Shown here: piece after piece, positions 10,166 through 21,880 of the stretch
Layout of the letters: every line of letters starts with the position of its first letter
How positions within the stretch are numbered: the first letter of the stretch is position 1
Assembly: GCA_022410635.1 (NCBI GenBank)
Contig: JAJVDF010000220.1
Span: 1,050,698 to 1,114,697, forward strand
DNA length: 64,000 bases
Direction of reading: 5' to 3'
Source: Tretioscincus oriximinensis
Taxonomy: Eukaryota > Chordata > Lepidosauria > Squamata > Gymnophthalmidae
Notes under the pieces: generated by a model
Told to the model about the DNA's origin: nothing
Databases searched by the model: none
What the model saw: the letters and a program-made list of their open reading frames with translations, nothing else
Program-made: the position numbers and the translations under genes

Positions 10166-13100
10166 TGACTCTGCTAAATATTGTGAATATTATCCCACTC
10201 TTTTAATTTATTGTGCAAGAAAGTCTAATAGTATAAATATCTTTACTCTTTGAGAGGATACTTTTTCCCAGGCCAAAAAAGATGCAGAAAGCCATATTAC
10301 AGAAAACTAATGCTTAGTTAATCTTATAACCCAGTGTGTTTTAATATAATAGAAAATTTAGAAAGCTCTATTCTGGGACTACAATTCTCAGGAATGTAGA
10401 AGCTGTCACCCGAGAAAGGACAAATCCATAATAAAATGTGGGCTTTCTTTCAAGGAGGTCTTGCAGGACCTTAGAGATTAACAAGTAAAAGAAGGCCTTT
10501 TCCACACAAAGCCTTAATTGTGAGCCATTTGCACGCTGGTATATTCTATGTAAGAGATGCTGACATCTTCATACTACTTCATACTCACAATCCTTTGCCT
10601 GCCCTTCATTGAGAGTGGTGGCTACAGGGCAAGGATCAATTGCTTAATCTTGTTCAATTTACACAGGAAAAAGCAGAGATGGTGAATGGAAAAACCTAAG
10701 CAGCATCCCAAATCTCAGGTGAGTTTGAAAGTGAGGGTTTTCCTTTTAAATTCACCCACATAGCAACAAAGGGAACCAACAGCCAATAGGTACAGAGATA
10801 CAGATCAGCAAATCCCAAGCTAGGATTCACAGAGCTCTTCACAGCAAAGANGAAAGGCAGGTCTCTGGATGCACTGTGGCATGAAAACAACAGGCAACAT
10901 CTGAAGCATCTGAAGTAGTAGATTGGCCTAGGAAAGCCCATGATGTCCACATTTTTTCTTGTTAGTTTCTAAGGTGCTATGAGACATCCTTACTAGATAT
11001 TCTGTATCCAGACTAACATGGCTAGGTCTTCATACTTCACAACTATGGAATCAGTTCTGGCTACCCTTATTCCTTGCTGGTCAGTTTTAGCTATATATTG
11101 GCCAATAAACTGACACACCTGGTTTTGGGGGGGCGGGGTTTCTTTAGGAACCACAATTAATTGTGTTAATTATCCAGTCCCTTTGGCTCCCACTGTCAAA
11201 GATTCTACAAAATCATAGAGGCCAGAGGCCTTTTCTCACTTGGACTGAGGAATAGTCCATGTGATTAGTAGGAATGGAGCTAATTACTTGCTGTTTTTTA
11301 GTCATCTCAACTATCGTTCTTAAACGAATCATAAACCTACCTTGCATGGACTGCGCTAAAGCAAACTGCAATAATTCCTGCACCCCAGAAACTGTGAAGG
11401 CTGCATTTTAACTTTTATATGTACATATTTTAACCCAATCCCATTGAGGCTCAGCCAGGCATACAGAACACTGAAAGGACAGAATATAGCTTTTGCACTT
11501 GCGCTAAGAGCAGAAATGCTTCTGCCCAGGGAATGGTGAAAGGTAGAAATATTCCCCTGAACCAGTGGATGGGAAAGGTTCCCAGCACTCACATTCTGAA
11601 AATAAATGCAAAAAACCTCTATGATTTAAATCAAGCAGCTACCTGAGGATATATATACTCAGACCTATTAATCCTAATCAGACCAGCCAAAAATGCTGTT
11701 TTGTAACATCAAATCTTGTAATCTGCAATTAGTATGGTGCTTCTAGAGTGTTCAGGCCTGATATTTACTGCTAGGCTGGTTAACTTGTGTTTCCTACACA
11801 TATGTCTTACATTTTGCAATTTTTTTTTTCATCTGAAATATAATTTAGATTCTGGATGCTGCAACTAACCTCAGTGGTGCAAGTAAGACAACATACACAC
11901 ACTCTATAAGTACACACAGGTGCTGTACAGGCTTGAACCTGAACTACACCCAACATTCTGACATCTCAGCTTCCATCAAACTGGCTCAGTTTTATAACCT
12001 GTTTTTTTTNTATATGTGTACTGTATATTGTGCTGGTATTACACATTCAGTGCTATGGAATCCCTACAATATTTCACCCCTCCCAACATGAAAGGTCCCT
12101 TTGGTGGACTGAATATAGTATTGTACCATGGGGATAGATAAAGACTATTTCATAGAAATAGATCCCACTGACTCCATTGGAGCTGCCCTACAAATACTTT
12201 TAAGAGGCCCTGATTAGCAGGTGCCAATGAGAAGTGGTTTTGAAGTGCAATCTATGGGACATTCAAAGGGAGTAACCAGGAAGCTTAAAAAACTACAGAT
12301 GCAATTCAGAGTGATACAATTGCCTGATCTAAGGAAAATAGCTCAACAGTGGCTCTTTCTGCACTGGACCATATTCCAGATATATCTCAGAATGGTGTCT
12401 GCATTGTCTACATCTAGTATGTAGATGGCAGGCTCTTATTCCGAGAGATATCCCAGAAAAATCCACAATTCCTATGATTAATTCAGTTAAAATTATTACT
12501 AGGGGGAGGAAGGGGGGAAATATCCACAGTAATTGTCTTCAAACTATATTCCAGGAGAACCTCAAGTGCTAGCAAGTGGTCAGGCCTCTCTAGAAATATA
12601 ATTATTTCCATGATTGAGCTTAGCATANAGTCTGCAGCTGTAAGGAAATAGTGGGTTAGTTCTATGGTGAATTCATATCCGATTCCGAAGCCAGTATCTC
12701 ATACAAATTAATTATGAATCTAAGAATATGTTTCAAAATCCCCTGTAGCAAACTCTGGCTGTGTAGTCCATTTTGAAGACAGTTCTTTGAAAGCAGAATA
12801 TTGGAACATCACACATTTAAAGAAAGTTGTTTGTTACCTGATAATCAGATAGAAATGCTATTTATAAGCTAGCATGAACAAAGAAGTCCAATAAAATTGC
12901 TGATGTGGGAATATGTGTGTTATAGAAAGGGGCAAGAGAATGCAAGTGAAAGGAAAACACATCATTTTGGCATTGCCTCCTGAGCTATAATGATTGGTTA
13001 GATAAAATATTCAGTTAAAAGTCAGGATACGAGGAAAATTCCATTAACTACCAGATGTTCAATAAGGATAACATTATGAAAAAGCAAGGTGCTGTGATGA

Positions 13101-13391
13101 AAGGTCACTCTAGATTAGAAAATTTTATTTCACACTATTTATCCCAAATAAATTCACTTTCAAATAATCAAGTGTAAAAGTGCAAATGAGTGGGTTTTTT
13201 ACTTTTGCCCCTGACGGTTCAGGATTGTTGCTTTCCTGATATCAATGCTATGTTTTTGGTAACTTAAGACAAAACACACCCCAATATTTGTCTAATGGCT
13301 ATTCCACACGATAAACAAAATGCATATATCAAGTAAAGCAGAAACAACCAGTGTCTAACATTAACTGTGATGATCAGGACCAAAAATTCTG
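10166..13391. other. intergenic, few recognisable repeats
   Basis: A diverged family S end is visible at about 10,940-11,025 (ctaaggtgctatgagacatc, then gactaacatggctag). 11,355-11,590 weakly resembles family T. 12,419-12,455 shares the block tgtagatggcaggctctta with 32,223-32,260. I see no exon. Confidence 0.4.
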
Positions 13392-13540
13392 ATGACCAGG
13401 AAACATTTACTTTTAATCTTCTTCAGTTCATCTTCAGTTACAAAGATTGGGTTCAATCAATACTTTATTTATACTAAATCTCATTCTTTAGGACTGAATA
13501 TTAACTGAAGATAGTCTAAAGTAAAGGTATGACCATGAGG
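13392..13540. repeat. palindromic family P element, copy 4
   Basis: atgaccaggaaacatttact at left and gtctaaagtaaaggtatgac at right are the inverted ends. The inner blocks cttcttcagttcatcttcag and actgaatattaactgaagat pair as well. Confidence 0.65.
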
Positions 13541-13609
13541 TATGTAGAATTATCCATGGTTATATTTTTAGATGTTCTGTAGTCCTATAGAATGAGTTTA
13601 TTCTGTTTT

Positions 13610-14200
13610 TGTTTTGCCCTGGACTATGGCCTATTTGCACTGGTTTATAACCTGTTTAGGTAGTTCACTGTTCTATACTATTTGTATGGGACTAATGCTA
13701 ATTCACATTAGATTTGTTGTAATAATTTCCTAAACCAAAGTACTGGTGAAGCACATAATATTGGAGTAATGCTGCTAAATCTGCATTAGCAGTGTGTTTG
13801 CATGTAAGATAGATTAGTGTACTCCTAGAAGTGACTGCAAGAGGCATCCACTGTTAAATAAACTTTCATTTGCATCTGCATTACATCTCTATCTCAGCTT
13901 CTCTGCCGAAGAATGCTGCCAGCTCAGAAGCAACTTTGCAGCACACTGGCAAAGTGTTTGGGGCTAGCAAAGAGCAAAGCTACTGTACCTGTGTTTAAGC
14001 GATGGACAAACGGCAATGCAAGGCCCATGCCTCATCACCAGAGGTTGTGCCACATCATCTGAAGTAGGAGAATGTGTTTGCATGTCAGATGGCTGTAATC
14101 TGTTTATGAAGTGGATTAGCCTGCTCCATGCAGACATGTGTGGCTGTAGCTAATCCAGATCAAGCAAATNAACTCCTATTAAAAGACAGATATTATAAGT
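13610..14200. repeat. family Q element
   Basis: Shares a long diverged alignment with 16,190-16,700: actaatgctaattcacatta against attaattctaatcaacatta, and gctgctaaatctgcattag against gctgataagtctgcattag. Ends with gtagctaatccagatcaagc. Probably an old DNA element. It lies at or beyond the 3' end of SLC24A3. Confidence 0.55.
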
Positions 14201-14209
14201 GTAAACAGA

Positions 14210-14345
14210 ACCTAAATGGGGGGTGGGGGTGAGAAATGGATTAAGCTTACCCTTAAGGACTGAAAAAGGTCTAAAAGTAAATGTACGACCAGGACCCACA
14301 TCCATTAGGATTTAAGATGAACTGAAGAAGATTTAAAGTAAAGTT
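14210..14345. repeat. family P element, copy 5
   Basis: Contains ggactgaaaaaggtctaaaa, gtacgaccaggaccc and gaactgaagaagatttaaag. Only part of the foldback is clear. Confidence 0.5.
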
Positions 14346-15913
14346 GTCCTCAGTCCCAAGGATGTAATGCAATATGGACATTAAAGATCGCACCAAGGCT
14401 ACAGGATCAACAGAATACTGAACGGTGAATCTTTTACATGAACTTCAGCTATTCAATACTTAGTTTTTGAAAANGCCAGTCCCTCCAGCTCCTAACTTCC
14501 AAGACTATTTTGTACCTGAGGACACACTTCACTAGAAAGGACTCCTGAAATGGGCTTGCCCAGAAGAAAGTGCCATGGACTGCGCCAGAATTGTCTGTCC
14601 AAGGTTGGGAGGGAACTCTACTCATATCCAGTGTATTCTTTACAGAGTGGGAAATGGTGACACCTGCAATAATGTATGTGCAAAATATGCCTTTCTGAAA
14701 CCAGTGTCTACAACTATCTTGTTAAAAAATAACTGTGTGCTATGTGTCTACATTCTCCTACCTAATAATAAGATATCTTTACATACCTTTTCCCCAACTT
14801 GCTGTTCTCTGGAGGGTTGACAGCCAGAATGATAAGTGAATAAAATGAGTCTGNATTTGAACCCAGATTAAGTTATATTAAAACTTAGTTCAGCACTGAA
14901 CTTACTTATTCACCTTGGATGAATAATTTCTGGTCATCATTTCTTCCATTTCAAATACATTCCCTGTGAGACCAACTTACCTCATGGAATTATTGTCAGG
15001 GAGAAGAAGGCAAGGGCTGTAAAGCACTTTTCCATCTAAAAGTACTTTGGAAATTATAAATATTGAAAAATACCACAGAGGTCAGTAGAGATTTTGCTTC
15101 TGATCCTGCATTTTTGATGACTGATGATACTTAAAACAAGGACTTTACCCCAGTAGTCTTCCAGGGCTGACAGGTCTAGAACTATTGCTTAGAAATATAG
15201 CAAACAATTTAGCAACTAAATCCTGGTGTTCAGAATAAAATGGCAGCAGTGTTTAACTGTACAGTCAACATTCAGTTAAGATTCCTCTCAGATCCTTCTG
15301 AACGTTCAATAACGTCCATTCTTCACACAGCCATCCCCCTCAGCACAAGGTCTATTCCTGTCAATTGGTACCTGGAACAGTGAACTCCCACAATGCCATT
15401 TGTGTTTTTGTATTTCTTTGACCATCCAAATGAAATTTTGCACTCAGAAAGCTGCAAGAAAGCTTGGCTGGGGGAAAAAAGAATAAAAATAAGATTCCTT
15501 CTAGTTTCCTCGCAAAGCACCCAGCACAACGCATTCTCTTCTTTGTATCCTAGCTCTAGTCTCAGTTCATAAATTAGTCTTCAATCAAATAAGTTAAAAA
15601 GAAGAAACTGTAGCAGTTCAGTTTCTCTGGCTCAGCGCCGGGTAAAAGTTCGCTAAAACTGCAGGTTTACCGTTCAGAACAACTGTTTTTTTAAAACTTC
15701 ACATCAATGCTGGACGTTTCCAGGTATCTGTCAGTATATGTGAAGGATTTGGTTTAGAGAACGACTAAACCAAGACAGGAAGAGGACCTGATGAACGGCG
15801 AGGAAGTGTTCTTCATGGCCTTCTTGGAGCATCACACATCATCTGGAGATGCCAACCATCTTTCATATTGCACTGGAAGGGAGGGAACTGCATTTACCAG
15901 CCTATCTATGTGA

Positions 15914-16063
15914 TCAGTGATCTTGGCACATGGGCAAATTGACAAAAGTGAAGACATTAAACTCTGTCATGATGGAGAAACACAAGAAGATGCCGTAGAG
16001 GAGGAGGCACACGCATCCAAGCTTCTTATCCAGCTTCCACTTATTCAAATGGACACCAAACAC
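15914..16063 (-). CDS. SLC24A3: SLC24A3 window exon 13, terminal coding exon
   Basis: This exon codes 49 residues and the stop. It starts VFGVHLNKWKLDKKLGCVC, contains the last helix LLLYGIFLCFSIMTEFNVF, and ends TFVNLPMCQDH before TGA. The acceptor is ctatttgtag before GTGTTTGG. NLPMC near the C-terminus is shared by NCKX3 and NCKX4, and the following DH identifies NCKX3. The stop codon occupies 15,914-15,916. Confidence 0.97.
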   Translation of the reverse strand: MFGVHLNKWKLDKKLGCVCLLLYGIFLCFSIMTEFNVFTFVNLPMCQDH

Positions 16064-16189
16064 CTACAAATAGACAGAAATGTTTGCCCAATACTATAGT
16101 AGAAGAAATTGCATAACACAAAATTAGTCTTAGCAGACAGTTCACGTTGGCCCTTATTATAATTTATATCTTGAAATAGGGATTCATCC

Positions 16190-16700
16190 ACATGGCATCT
16201 ACAGGTTAATGCAGAGTTTGGTAGGAAATGTCAGGCTTCTATTCTAGAATATTGGCTCTGTTTGCACAGGCTTAGTAATTCATTTTTGAGAACTCAACTA
16301 ATCCACATGCTTGGCAAGGGATTAATTCTAATCAACATTAGATTATCTGGTAGAGGACATTACTTTACATGTGTGGTAATGCTGATAAGTCTGCATTAGA
16401 GCCACATATTTGCACTTAGGAAAGATTGGTGTGCTCATGGGAGTGGATGTAAGAGGTTAGCATGTTCAGGACACTTACCTCTACATCTACTCATTTGCCT
16501 CTCATCTCCCTGCATTTGAGCAACAGGGAGCAACACTTGATGAATGACGATCATTTGGTATAGCAGAATAGTGGGAGGCTGCTATAATTCTCTTCTGCAG
16601 CACATTGGCCTCCCCATACAAATGCATGGTGTTGGAACCATGATGGAGAAAGCTAATCCACTTTTATTAAAGGGGCTCAAGATAGGCAGNTGCCAGAAAA
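16190..16700. repeat. family Q element in the last SLC24A3 intron
   Basis: Diverged counterpart of 13,610-14,200 (see that entry). It ends with aaagctaatccacttttatt. It begins about 130 bp upstream of the acceptor of the terminal exon. Confidence 0.5.
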
Positions 16701-17051
16701 AGGCCCAGGGTACAAACCATGTAGACAAACTGACTCTTTTTCTTCGTTTAAAATATTGTATTAAATTCCTTTTGCCAATGTTTACTCAAAAAAGATTGTC
16801 TGTTTGCCATCAACAGGTGCTTCCAATTAATTACTCCAGCAGTTTTATCACAATACATTGTTGCTCAGTGATGGAAATCTGGAACCCTCTATAGATTCTT
16901 GTGACTTTATTACTGAATAGCTGGTTGCACTTATCCATTACATACAAACTGATCTTTGGTGATATTTAATTGTGTTTTCTTTCCTGTAAATATAAAATGC
17001 CAGCAATGCAGATTGTTAACTAATTTGCTTTTTTAATATTGTTCTTTATTA

Positions 17052-17265
17052 GAAGAAGAAGAAGAAGAAGAAGAAGAAGAACAAGAAGAACAAGAAGAAC
17101 AAGAACAAGAAGAAGAACAAGAAGAAGAACAAGAACAAGAAGAAGAAGAAGAAGAAGAAGAACAAGAACAAGAACAAGAAGAAGAACAAGAAGAAGAAGA
17201 ACAAGAAGAAGAACAAGAAGAAGAACAAGAAGAAGAACAAGAAGAAGAACAAGAAGAAGAAGAAC
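17052..17265. repeat. GAA/AAC trinucleotide microsatellite, ~214 bp
   Basis: An almost pure purine-rich strand of aag and aac triplets. It forms the tail of the adjacent minus-strand SINE. The long open frames here, poly-Arg on one strand and poly-Leu/Phe on the other, are artefacts of the repeat. Confidence 0.98.
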
Positions 17266-17549
17266 TGGGTTTTTATACCCTGCTTTTCTCACCTTTCAAA
17301 GGGACTCAAAGCGGCTTACAAGGGTATTTTGCCCGAAGGCTCACATTCTATCTTCCCCACCAGGCTGTGGTGGTTCCCATGTATCTACTTGCAGTCAGTT
17401 GCAATTTCTTGCAGTTCCTGCTTTCAAATAGCTGGTTGGCTAGAGCTACAGNCTAGTGGAAGGTGCTCACCCCTCCCCACGTCCAAGACAGGGATTCGAA
17501 ACCCCATCTCCCAAGCGAGAGACGAATTCCTAAGCGACTGAGCTATCCA
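17266..17549 (-). mobile_element. tRNA-derived SINE, copy 2
   Basis: Same body and tRNA-like head as the copy at 5,171, with B-box region gggattcgaaacccca (plus-strand view) and head end near gcgactgagctatcc. Its 3' tail is the expanded array at 17,052-17,265. Confidence 0.85.
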
Positions 17550-17705
17550 CATGAAATTTTTTTGTATAGAATTTTGTCGAATAAAACTTTTCANATTTGC
17601 AAATAAATAAATAAATTGTTGCTTTCAAACCTACTCCATCATAAGCCAAAGCAAATGGGTAATTCTGATTTCATCATTTGTCACAACTTTAAAAGCAATG
17701 GAGGG

Positions 17706-17800
17706 ACACAAGAACATAAGACAAGCGCTGCTGGATCAGGCCACAGCCCTTCTATTCCAGCATTGTGTCTCATAAAATGGCCCATCTATTCTTCCTGAAT
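17706..17800 (-). mobile_element. LINE 3' end, copy 3
   Basis: Reverse-oriented: acataagacaagcgctgctg and gatcaggccacagccct match the complement of the (TTCTTATG)n-tailed element. Truncated. Confidence 0.7.
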
Positions 17801-18143
17801 GTTCTTAGAAAGAAGGTGGCAAATCTGCATCTGCTCTCCACTGCCTGCAAATGGCCATCAGAGGCACCTTCCTTGCCTCTTCAACTGGAGATATTTTGGC
17901 CATCCATTCTAACTTTCATGAATTAACAGGAGATCTGCTGGATCTACAGTGCTATCTCGTCCAGCAAACTGTCCCAAGCAGTCCACCAATTGCTTCTGGG
18001 AATTGCAACCAGCAGGAGAAGCCAAAACCTTCCCTAATTCTAGACTCCCTGAAATTGGTCTATAGAGACCTCCTACCTGTCTCTCCAAGCTGGAAGTGGT
18101 TATCTAGCATCCACTTAATAACCAAAGGTACGTTGATACTTAC

Positions 18144-18209
18144 GGTGACAAAAACTGATGCCAGCAGCAAACCCACAGAATATATAAGCCCCCGGCTGTT
18201 CAGTTGAAT
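18144..18209 (-). CDS. SLC24A3: SLC24A3 window exon 12 (transmembrane segment)
   Basis: This 66-nt exon in phase 0-0 encodes IQLNSRGLIYSVGLLLASVF followed by VT. It is a near-perfect match to the NCKX3 segment after YGSY, whereas NCKX4 has INSRGLVYSVVLLLGS. The acceptor is acatttcag and the donor is GTCACC followed by gtaagta. Skipping would keep frame but delete a helix. Confidence 0.96.
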
Positions 18210-18372
18210 CTGAAATGTTAATGCAAAGGATTTAAAAATTCTAGCAAATAACTTCATATTAAAGAACTGCAGTGAAACATCTAAGAACTAGAAAGCTGCG
18301 GCTTCTAAGACAGAAGTAAGATTTGTAAGGAAACTCTTAAGATTAGCTCCACCATTGGAATATGTTTTTATA

Positions 18373-18659
18373 GAACATAAAAACATAAGAACATAAGAAG
18401 AGCCACACTGGATCAGGCCACAGCCCATCAAGTCCAGCATTCTGTCCCACACAGAGGCCCACCAGATGCACCTGGGCAGCCCGAACAGAGGAAAGCAAAA
18501 TATGCCCCTGTTCATGACTCCCTGCAAATAGTATTTCAAGAGTCCTGCCTGTTGCTCCATCCCGGAGGCGACATCCAGACAACTATCCTAGTATCCATTT
18601 ATACCCTTAGTGTCCATAAACTTGTCCATAAACTAGTCCTGTCTTGAAACTATCCAAGC
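18373..18659 (-). mobile_element. LINE 3' end, copy 4, near exon 12
   Basis: Starts acataaaaacataagaacat and continues through ggatcaggccacagcccat, matching 8,090-8,398 over most of its length in reverse. It lies about 165 bp upstream of the exon 12 acceptor. Confidence 0.85.
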
Positions 18660-18840
18660 CCGCCCTTCTCACCCAAAGGGACACAGAATGGCTTACAAGG
18701 TTATTTTTTGCATGAAGGCATACATCTATTCTACCTTCCTCACCACGTTATGGTGATACCCGTTTATCTACTTGCACATTTCTTTGCTTTTGAGCAGCTG
18801 GGTTGACTGAAGCTAAGACCAGTAAAGGGCGGTCACCCTT
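18660..18840 (-). mobile_element. tRNA-type SINE fragment, copy 3
   Basis: Contains cgcccttctcacccaaaggg, atggcttacaaggttatttt and a gagcagctgggttgactga block in the same order as the other SINE copies. The tRNA head is missing. Confidence 0.65.
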
Positions 18841-18984
18841 CTCCACAACTGTCAGGAGGCTACATACTCCAATATCACTGTTGAAACACTGTACATTGAT
18901 AGCGCTATATAAAAATTAAATGAAATACTGAAGCTCTTAACTTCTTGCACCACTGTGCCTCATGGACAGATGAGGCTTGGCCAA

Positions 18985-19125
18985 TGATCTATTTTAAATC
19001 CTTTTTCAGTCCTGAAGAATAAGTTTCATACATTTTTTAATCTAGAATTAACTGGTGTGTATGTGTGTGTGTGATTAAATTAATTCTTCAGAACTGACAA
19101 AGGTTTAAGTTTACCCAAAGGTCCC
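18985..19125. repeat. family P element, copy 6
   Basis: ttaaatcctttttcagtcct and cagaactgacaaaggtttaa are the inverted blocks. A short TG repeat lies in the middle. Confidence 0.55.
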
Positions 19126-19595
19126 AGATCATCTGGGAATTCAAAGATTTCAGGTTTCTGGCATATTTCTGCTGGCTCTGGTCTTTTCCTAACCTTCTGT
19201 CATGGTGAAGTAGCACCATGAAGTGCCTTCCAAAATCCATTGCAGCTACCCAAAGCATCCTCCAGTGAATCCAGAAGCACCACAGGATTCTTTTTGTTTT
19301 GTTTATAAAACAAACAAAAGGTACTTAGCATTTCTTAAAGTAAAATAACAATTAACTTAACAATTATGTAAAATCTATACATTGTTAACAGCAATGGAAT
19401 AAGGTAATCTTTCTCCATTTAGCGAACAAGGATTCTAGGATCTTTGTTTCAAAAATGGAGTGCTAAATAAATAAATAAAATAACGTCTGTCCATTTTTAC
19501 TTCTAGAAAATAGCTTTGCCAAATGTGTGGGCTGTTTCAAAATCTACAGAATGGCTTAAGTCAAGATAAAGAACGATGAGTAAAATAGATCCAAG

Positions 19596-19784
19596 GAATC
19601 ATAGAATCACAGTGCTGGAAGGGACCTCCATGGTTGGAAGGGACCTCCATGACCCCCTACTCAATGTAGAGACTGGACACTCATCTGTCTGGGATGGTTT
19701 AATGAATCCTGCATCGAGCAGGGGGTTGGACCCGATGACCCTGGAGGTCCCTTCCAACTCTATGATTCTATGATTCTATGATTC
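19596..19784. mobile_element. CR1 LINE 3' ends in inverted arrangement
   Basis: The right side is a plus-strand CR1 3' end: ggttggacccgatgaccctg, ggtcccttccaac, then repeated tctatgat. The left side begins with aatcatagaatcacag and ggaagggacctcca, the reverse complement of the same end. So two CR1 ends face each other. Confidence 0.85.
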
Positions 19785-21090
19785 ACTAAACCACCTCTGC
19801 TTGAATACCACCATTGAAGGAGAAACAATCAAAACAAGGTCTTCTGAAAGTACTTTAACCTTTCTGAGAACTTACCCTTTGCCTCTAGGCCTAAAACATT
19901 TTTTCTGACTTGGTTTCTATCAAGCTGCACATTTCTGTTCATAAGTACATTTACATAAAATACAAGTGGACTTCAGATACACATAAAGGACATAACCTAA
20001 CATTATTTGCTTTGTCTTTTAGTTTTAGTTTATAGACCAAGAATATTTATAATGGCACCCTGCCATTTATTCTAAGGGCTCCAAACAGATCTGACAGAGA
20101 ACTATTCTTTGTCTAAAGGTGGTGGGATGACTTCCAAATCTTGGTTGCTCAGCTGGGGTGACAGATGTACAGAAAGAAGAGAGAAAAGACATTTGTCTGT
20201 CGCCACAGAATAACACCAAGGATAAAAGTTCATGCGCCACTAACAATGGTCTCTTGTTTGTTCAACAGCTGGATTATTTTCCCCACTTGGTAAAGTTGTT
20301 CTCAGCTTAATAAGCAATTCAAATCAGGATTTTCTGCATTTAGTGAATTGCTAGTTCATTGAAACAGTCCGTATTTAGACAGGGTATGCATATTTCCAGA
20401 TCAGTTTGAAAAACAAGCAGAATTAGTGTGAAATCTTGTTTAACGATGTTTCTTTCAGATTCATTAAAAAACAGATGACACTCAGTTTACTGATATCATT
20501 TTTTAAAAAAAACTTAATAAGAAAGAAGCTGCATGGAAAAGAACTGCGGAGTAAAATAAAGGCCATTCATGCAAAGAACCTTTTCCAGTTAATCTTCAAA
20601 GCTAAAGAATAGAGTTCAGTTTAGAAAACAAAGTTCATTCTTCAGGTCTGAAGATGAATTGAAGATGTTTTAAAATGAAGATGTGTTCAGGTTCAACTTA
20701 TATTACAGTTGTACAAAGTTAGGATTACCATAAAAAAACAGGGTAGGAGGCTATCTCTTNGATGGCTGTGTAAAAGAGGAAATTTCAGGAGATACAGTTT
20801 ATAATGCCTGCAGCGCCTGCTGAAATTTCATCTTTGACACACTCTATTAAAGTTGGAGCATCTTACACAAATTCAAGTAAAGCCTCAAACCGACCTCTAT
20901 GAAATGTCACTGGCCCCTGGTCACATATCAATCCAATCCAAAGCATGAGCAACCAAGCATCCGGGCCCCAAGAACATAGAGCATTTTTACAGCCACTGAC
21001 CCATAGTTTGGCAGCAGCATCCCATGGCAGCACAGCAAAGGCCCGATTTAGTGCTTAATGAGATTCGGCGTACTCACTAATGACGACTGA
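19785..21090. other. intron 11 segment; one family P copy, little else recognised
   Basis: 20,577-20,690 is a family P copy, with cttttccagttaatcttcaa pairing with gatgaattgaagatgtttta. 20,775-20,880 resembles 34,963-35,070 (gaggaaatttcaggagatac against gaggaaattttcagcagctg). I recognise nothing else. Confidence 0.45.
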
Positions 21091-21160
21091 TCGGTGACGA
21101 GAGGAAGTTTACCCTGGGGTCCGTACCACCCGCCCAGAAATAACCAGNGCACAGACGACA

Positions 21161-21880
21161 CTTCAGGGTAACAGGAGACGTAGGAGGTCCACGAGTGTAT
21201 GGAAGCCTCCAGATGAGACCGGGGTCTCCACTTTTATTGACAATCAGATCAGAAGGCGTGTATGAATCTCATGATGGAGTGAAAAGGGCGGAGGGTACCC
21301 AACGTGGGTAAATGACGTATTACATTANACGTTATGCCCCCTCCCCAGTGGGTGCAGCCTGGGTACAGTAACCAATAGGAGAAGAGATAGGTGTGTGTGT
21401 GGTGTGCCTAATTACTGGAAACTTAGCTATCATTNAGAGCCCCTGTCAATCAAACCTGACAGGAAGATGATTCATGCCAAGGGTCCAGACTTTGATGACC
21501 CTTGATTGGCATCAAACAATGAAGTGAGACCTAGGGTATACAGAAAAGGGGAAGAAGGCTAAAGAGTGGCTTCCTTAGTACAATAGTGAAGCCTAGGGCA
21601 AGTTTGCACAAGAGATTGTCCCATAGGGAGTCAAGCCTGCCTTGGCCAGAGGCAAACAGTTGACTTCCCAGTTGGTAATGGGATTTAAATGTGTCTATTG
21701 TTAGACAGTGCAAGAATCAGGGGCTACCCTTCACAGGTGCCCCCAGGGAGAGGAAAGAGGGATTAAGAGAGTTCCTGAGTGTATACAGGGTTGAGGGAAA
21801 GGTCAGCTTGACCAAGGAAATTTTGAAAAATTTCTTACCCAGAGGCCTCTTCTAGATAGCTAGTTCCAGCTATAAATGAN
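21161..21880 (-). mobile_element. retroviral-type LTR-like unit, first tandem copy
   Basis: The minus strand reads a promoter-like cctattggttactg (CCAAT-type), then ggagggggcataacg, then caataaaagtggagacc (poly(A) signal), in the order of a U3-R-U5 LTR. Leftward, 21,050-21,160 resembles a retroviral leader with a possible splice donor (ccagggtaaac on the minus strand). No gag, pol or env frame follows. LTR ends and primer-binding site are not clearly resolved. Confidence 0.5.

Larger units (their letters stand above)
13597..15913 (-). other. SLC24A3: probable SLC24A3 3' UTR plus downstream repeats
   Basis: Sequence after the stop down to about 15,000 is free of recognisable repeats. I find no AATAAA or ATTAAA on the minus strand until 13,597-13,602, inside repeat-rich sequence. 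The UTR therefore either runs about 2.3 kb, similar to the roughly 2 kb I recall for the human UTR, or uses a variant signal nearer the stop. Around 14.2-14.35 kb a foldback-type repeat is embedded. The end point is inference. Confidence 0.4.

Noticed and set aside
1..13600. A second host gene left of SLC24A3
   Set aside because: No frame with conserved motifs and splice sites was found; only repeats and unassigned sequence.
17020..17431. Long poly-Arg, poly-Leu and poly-Phe open frames
   Set aside because: They are translations of the GAA/AAC microsatellite and SINE sequence, with no start context or homology.
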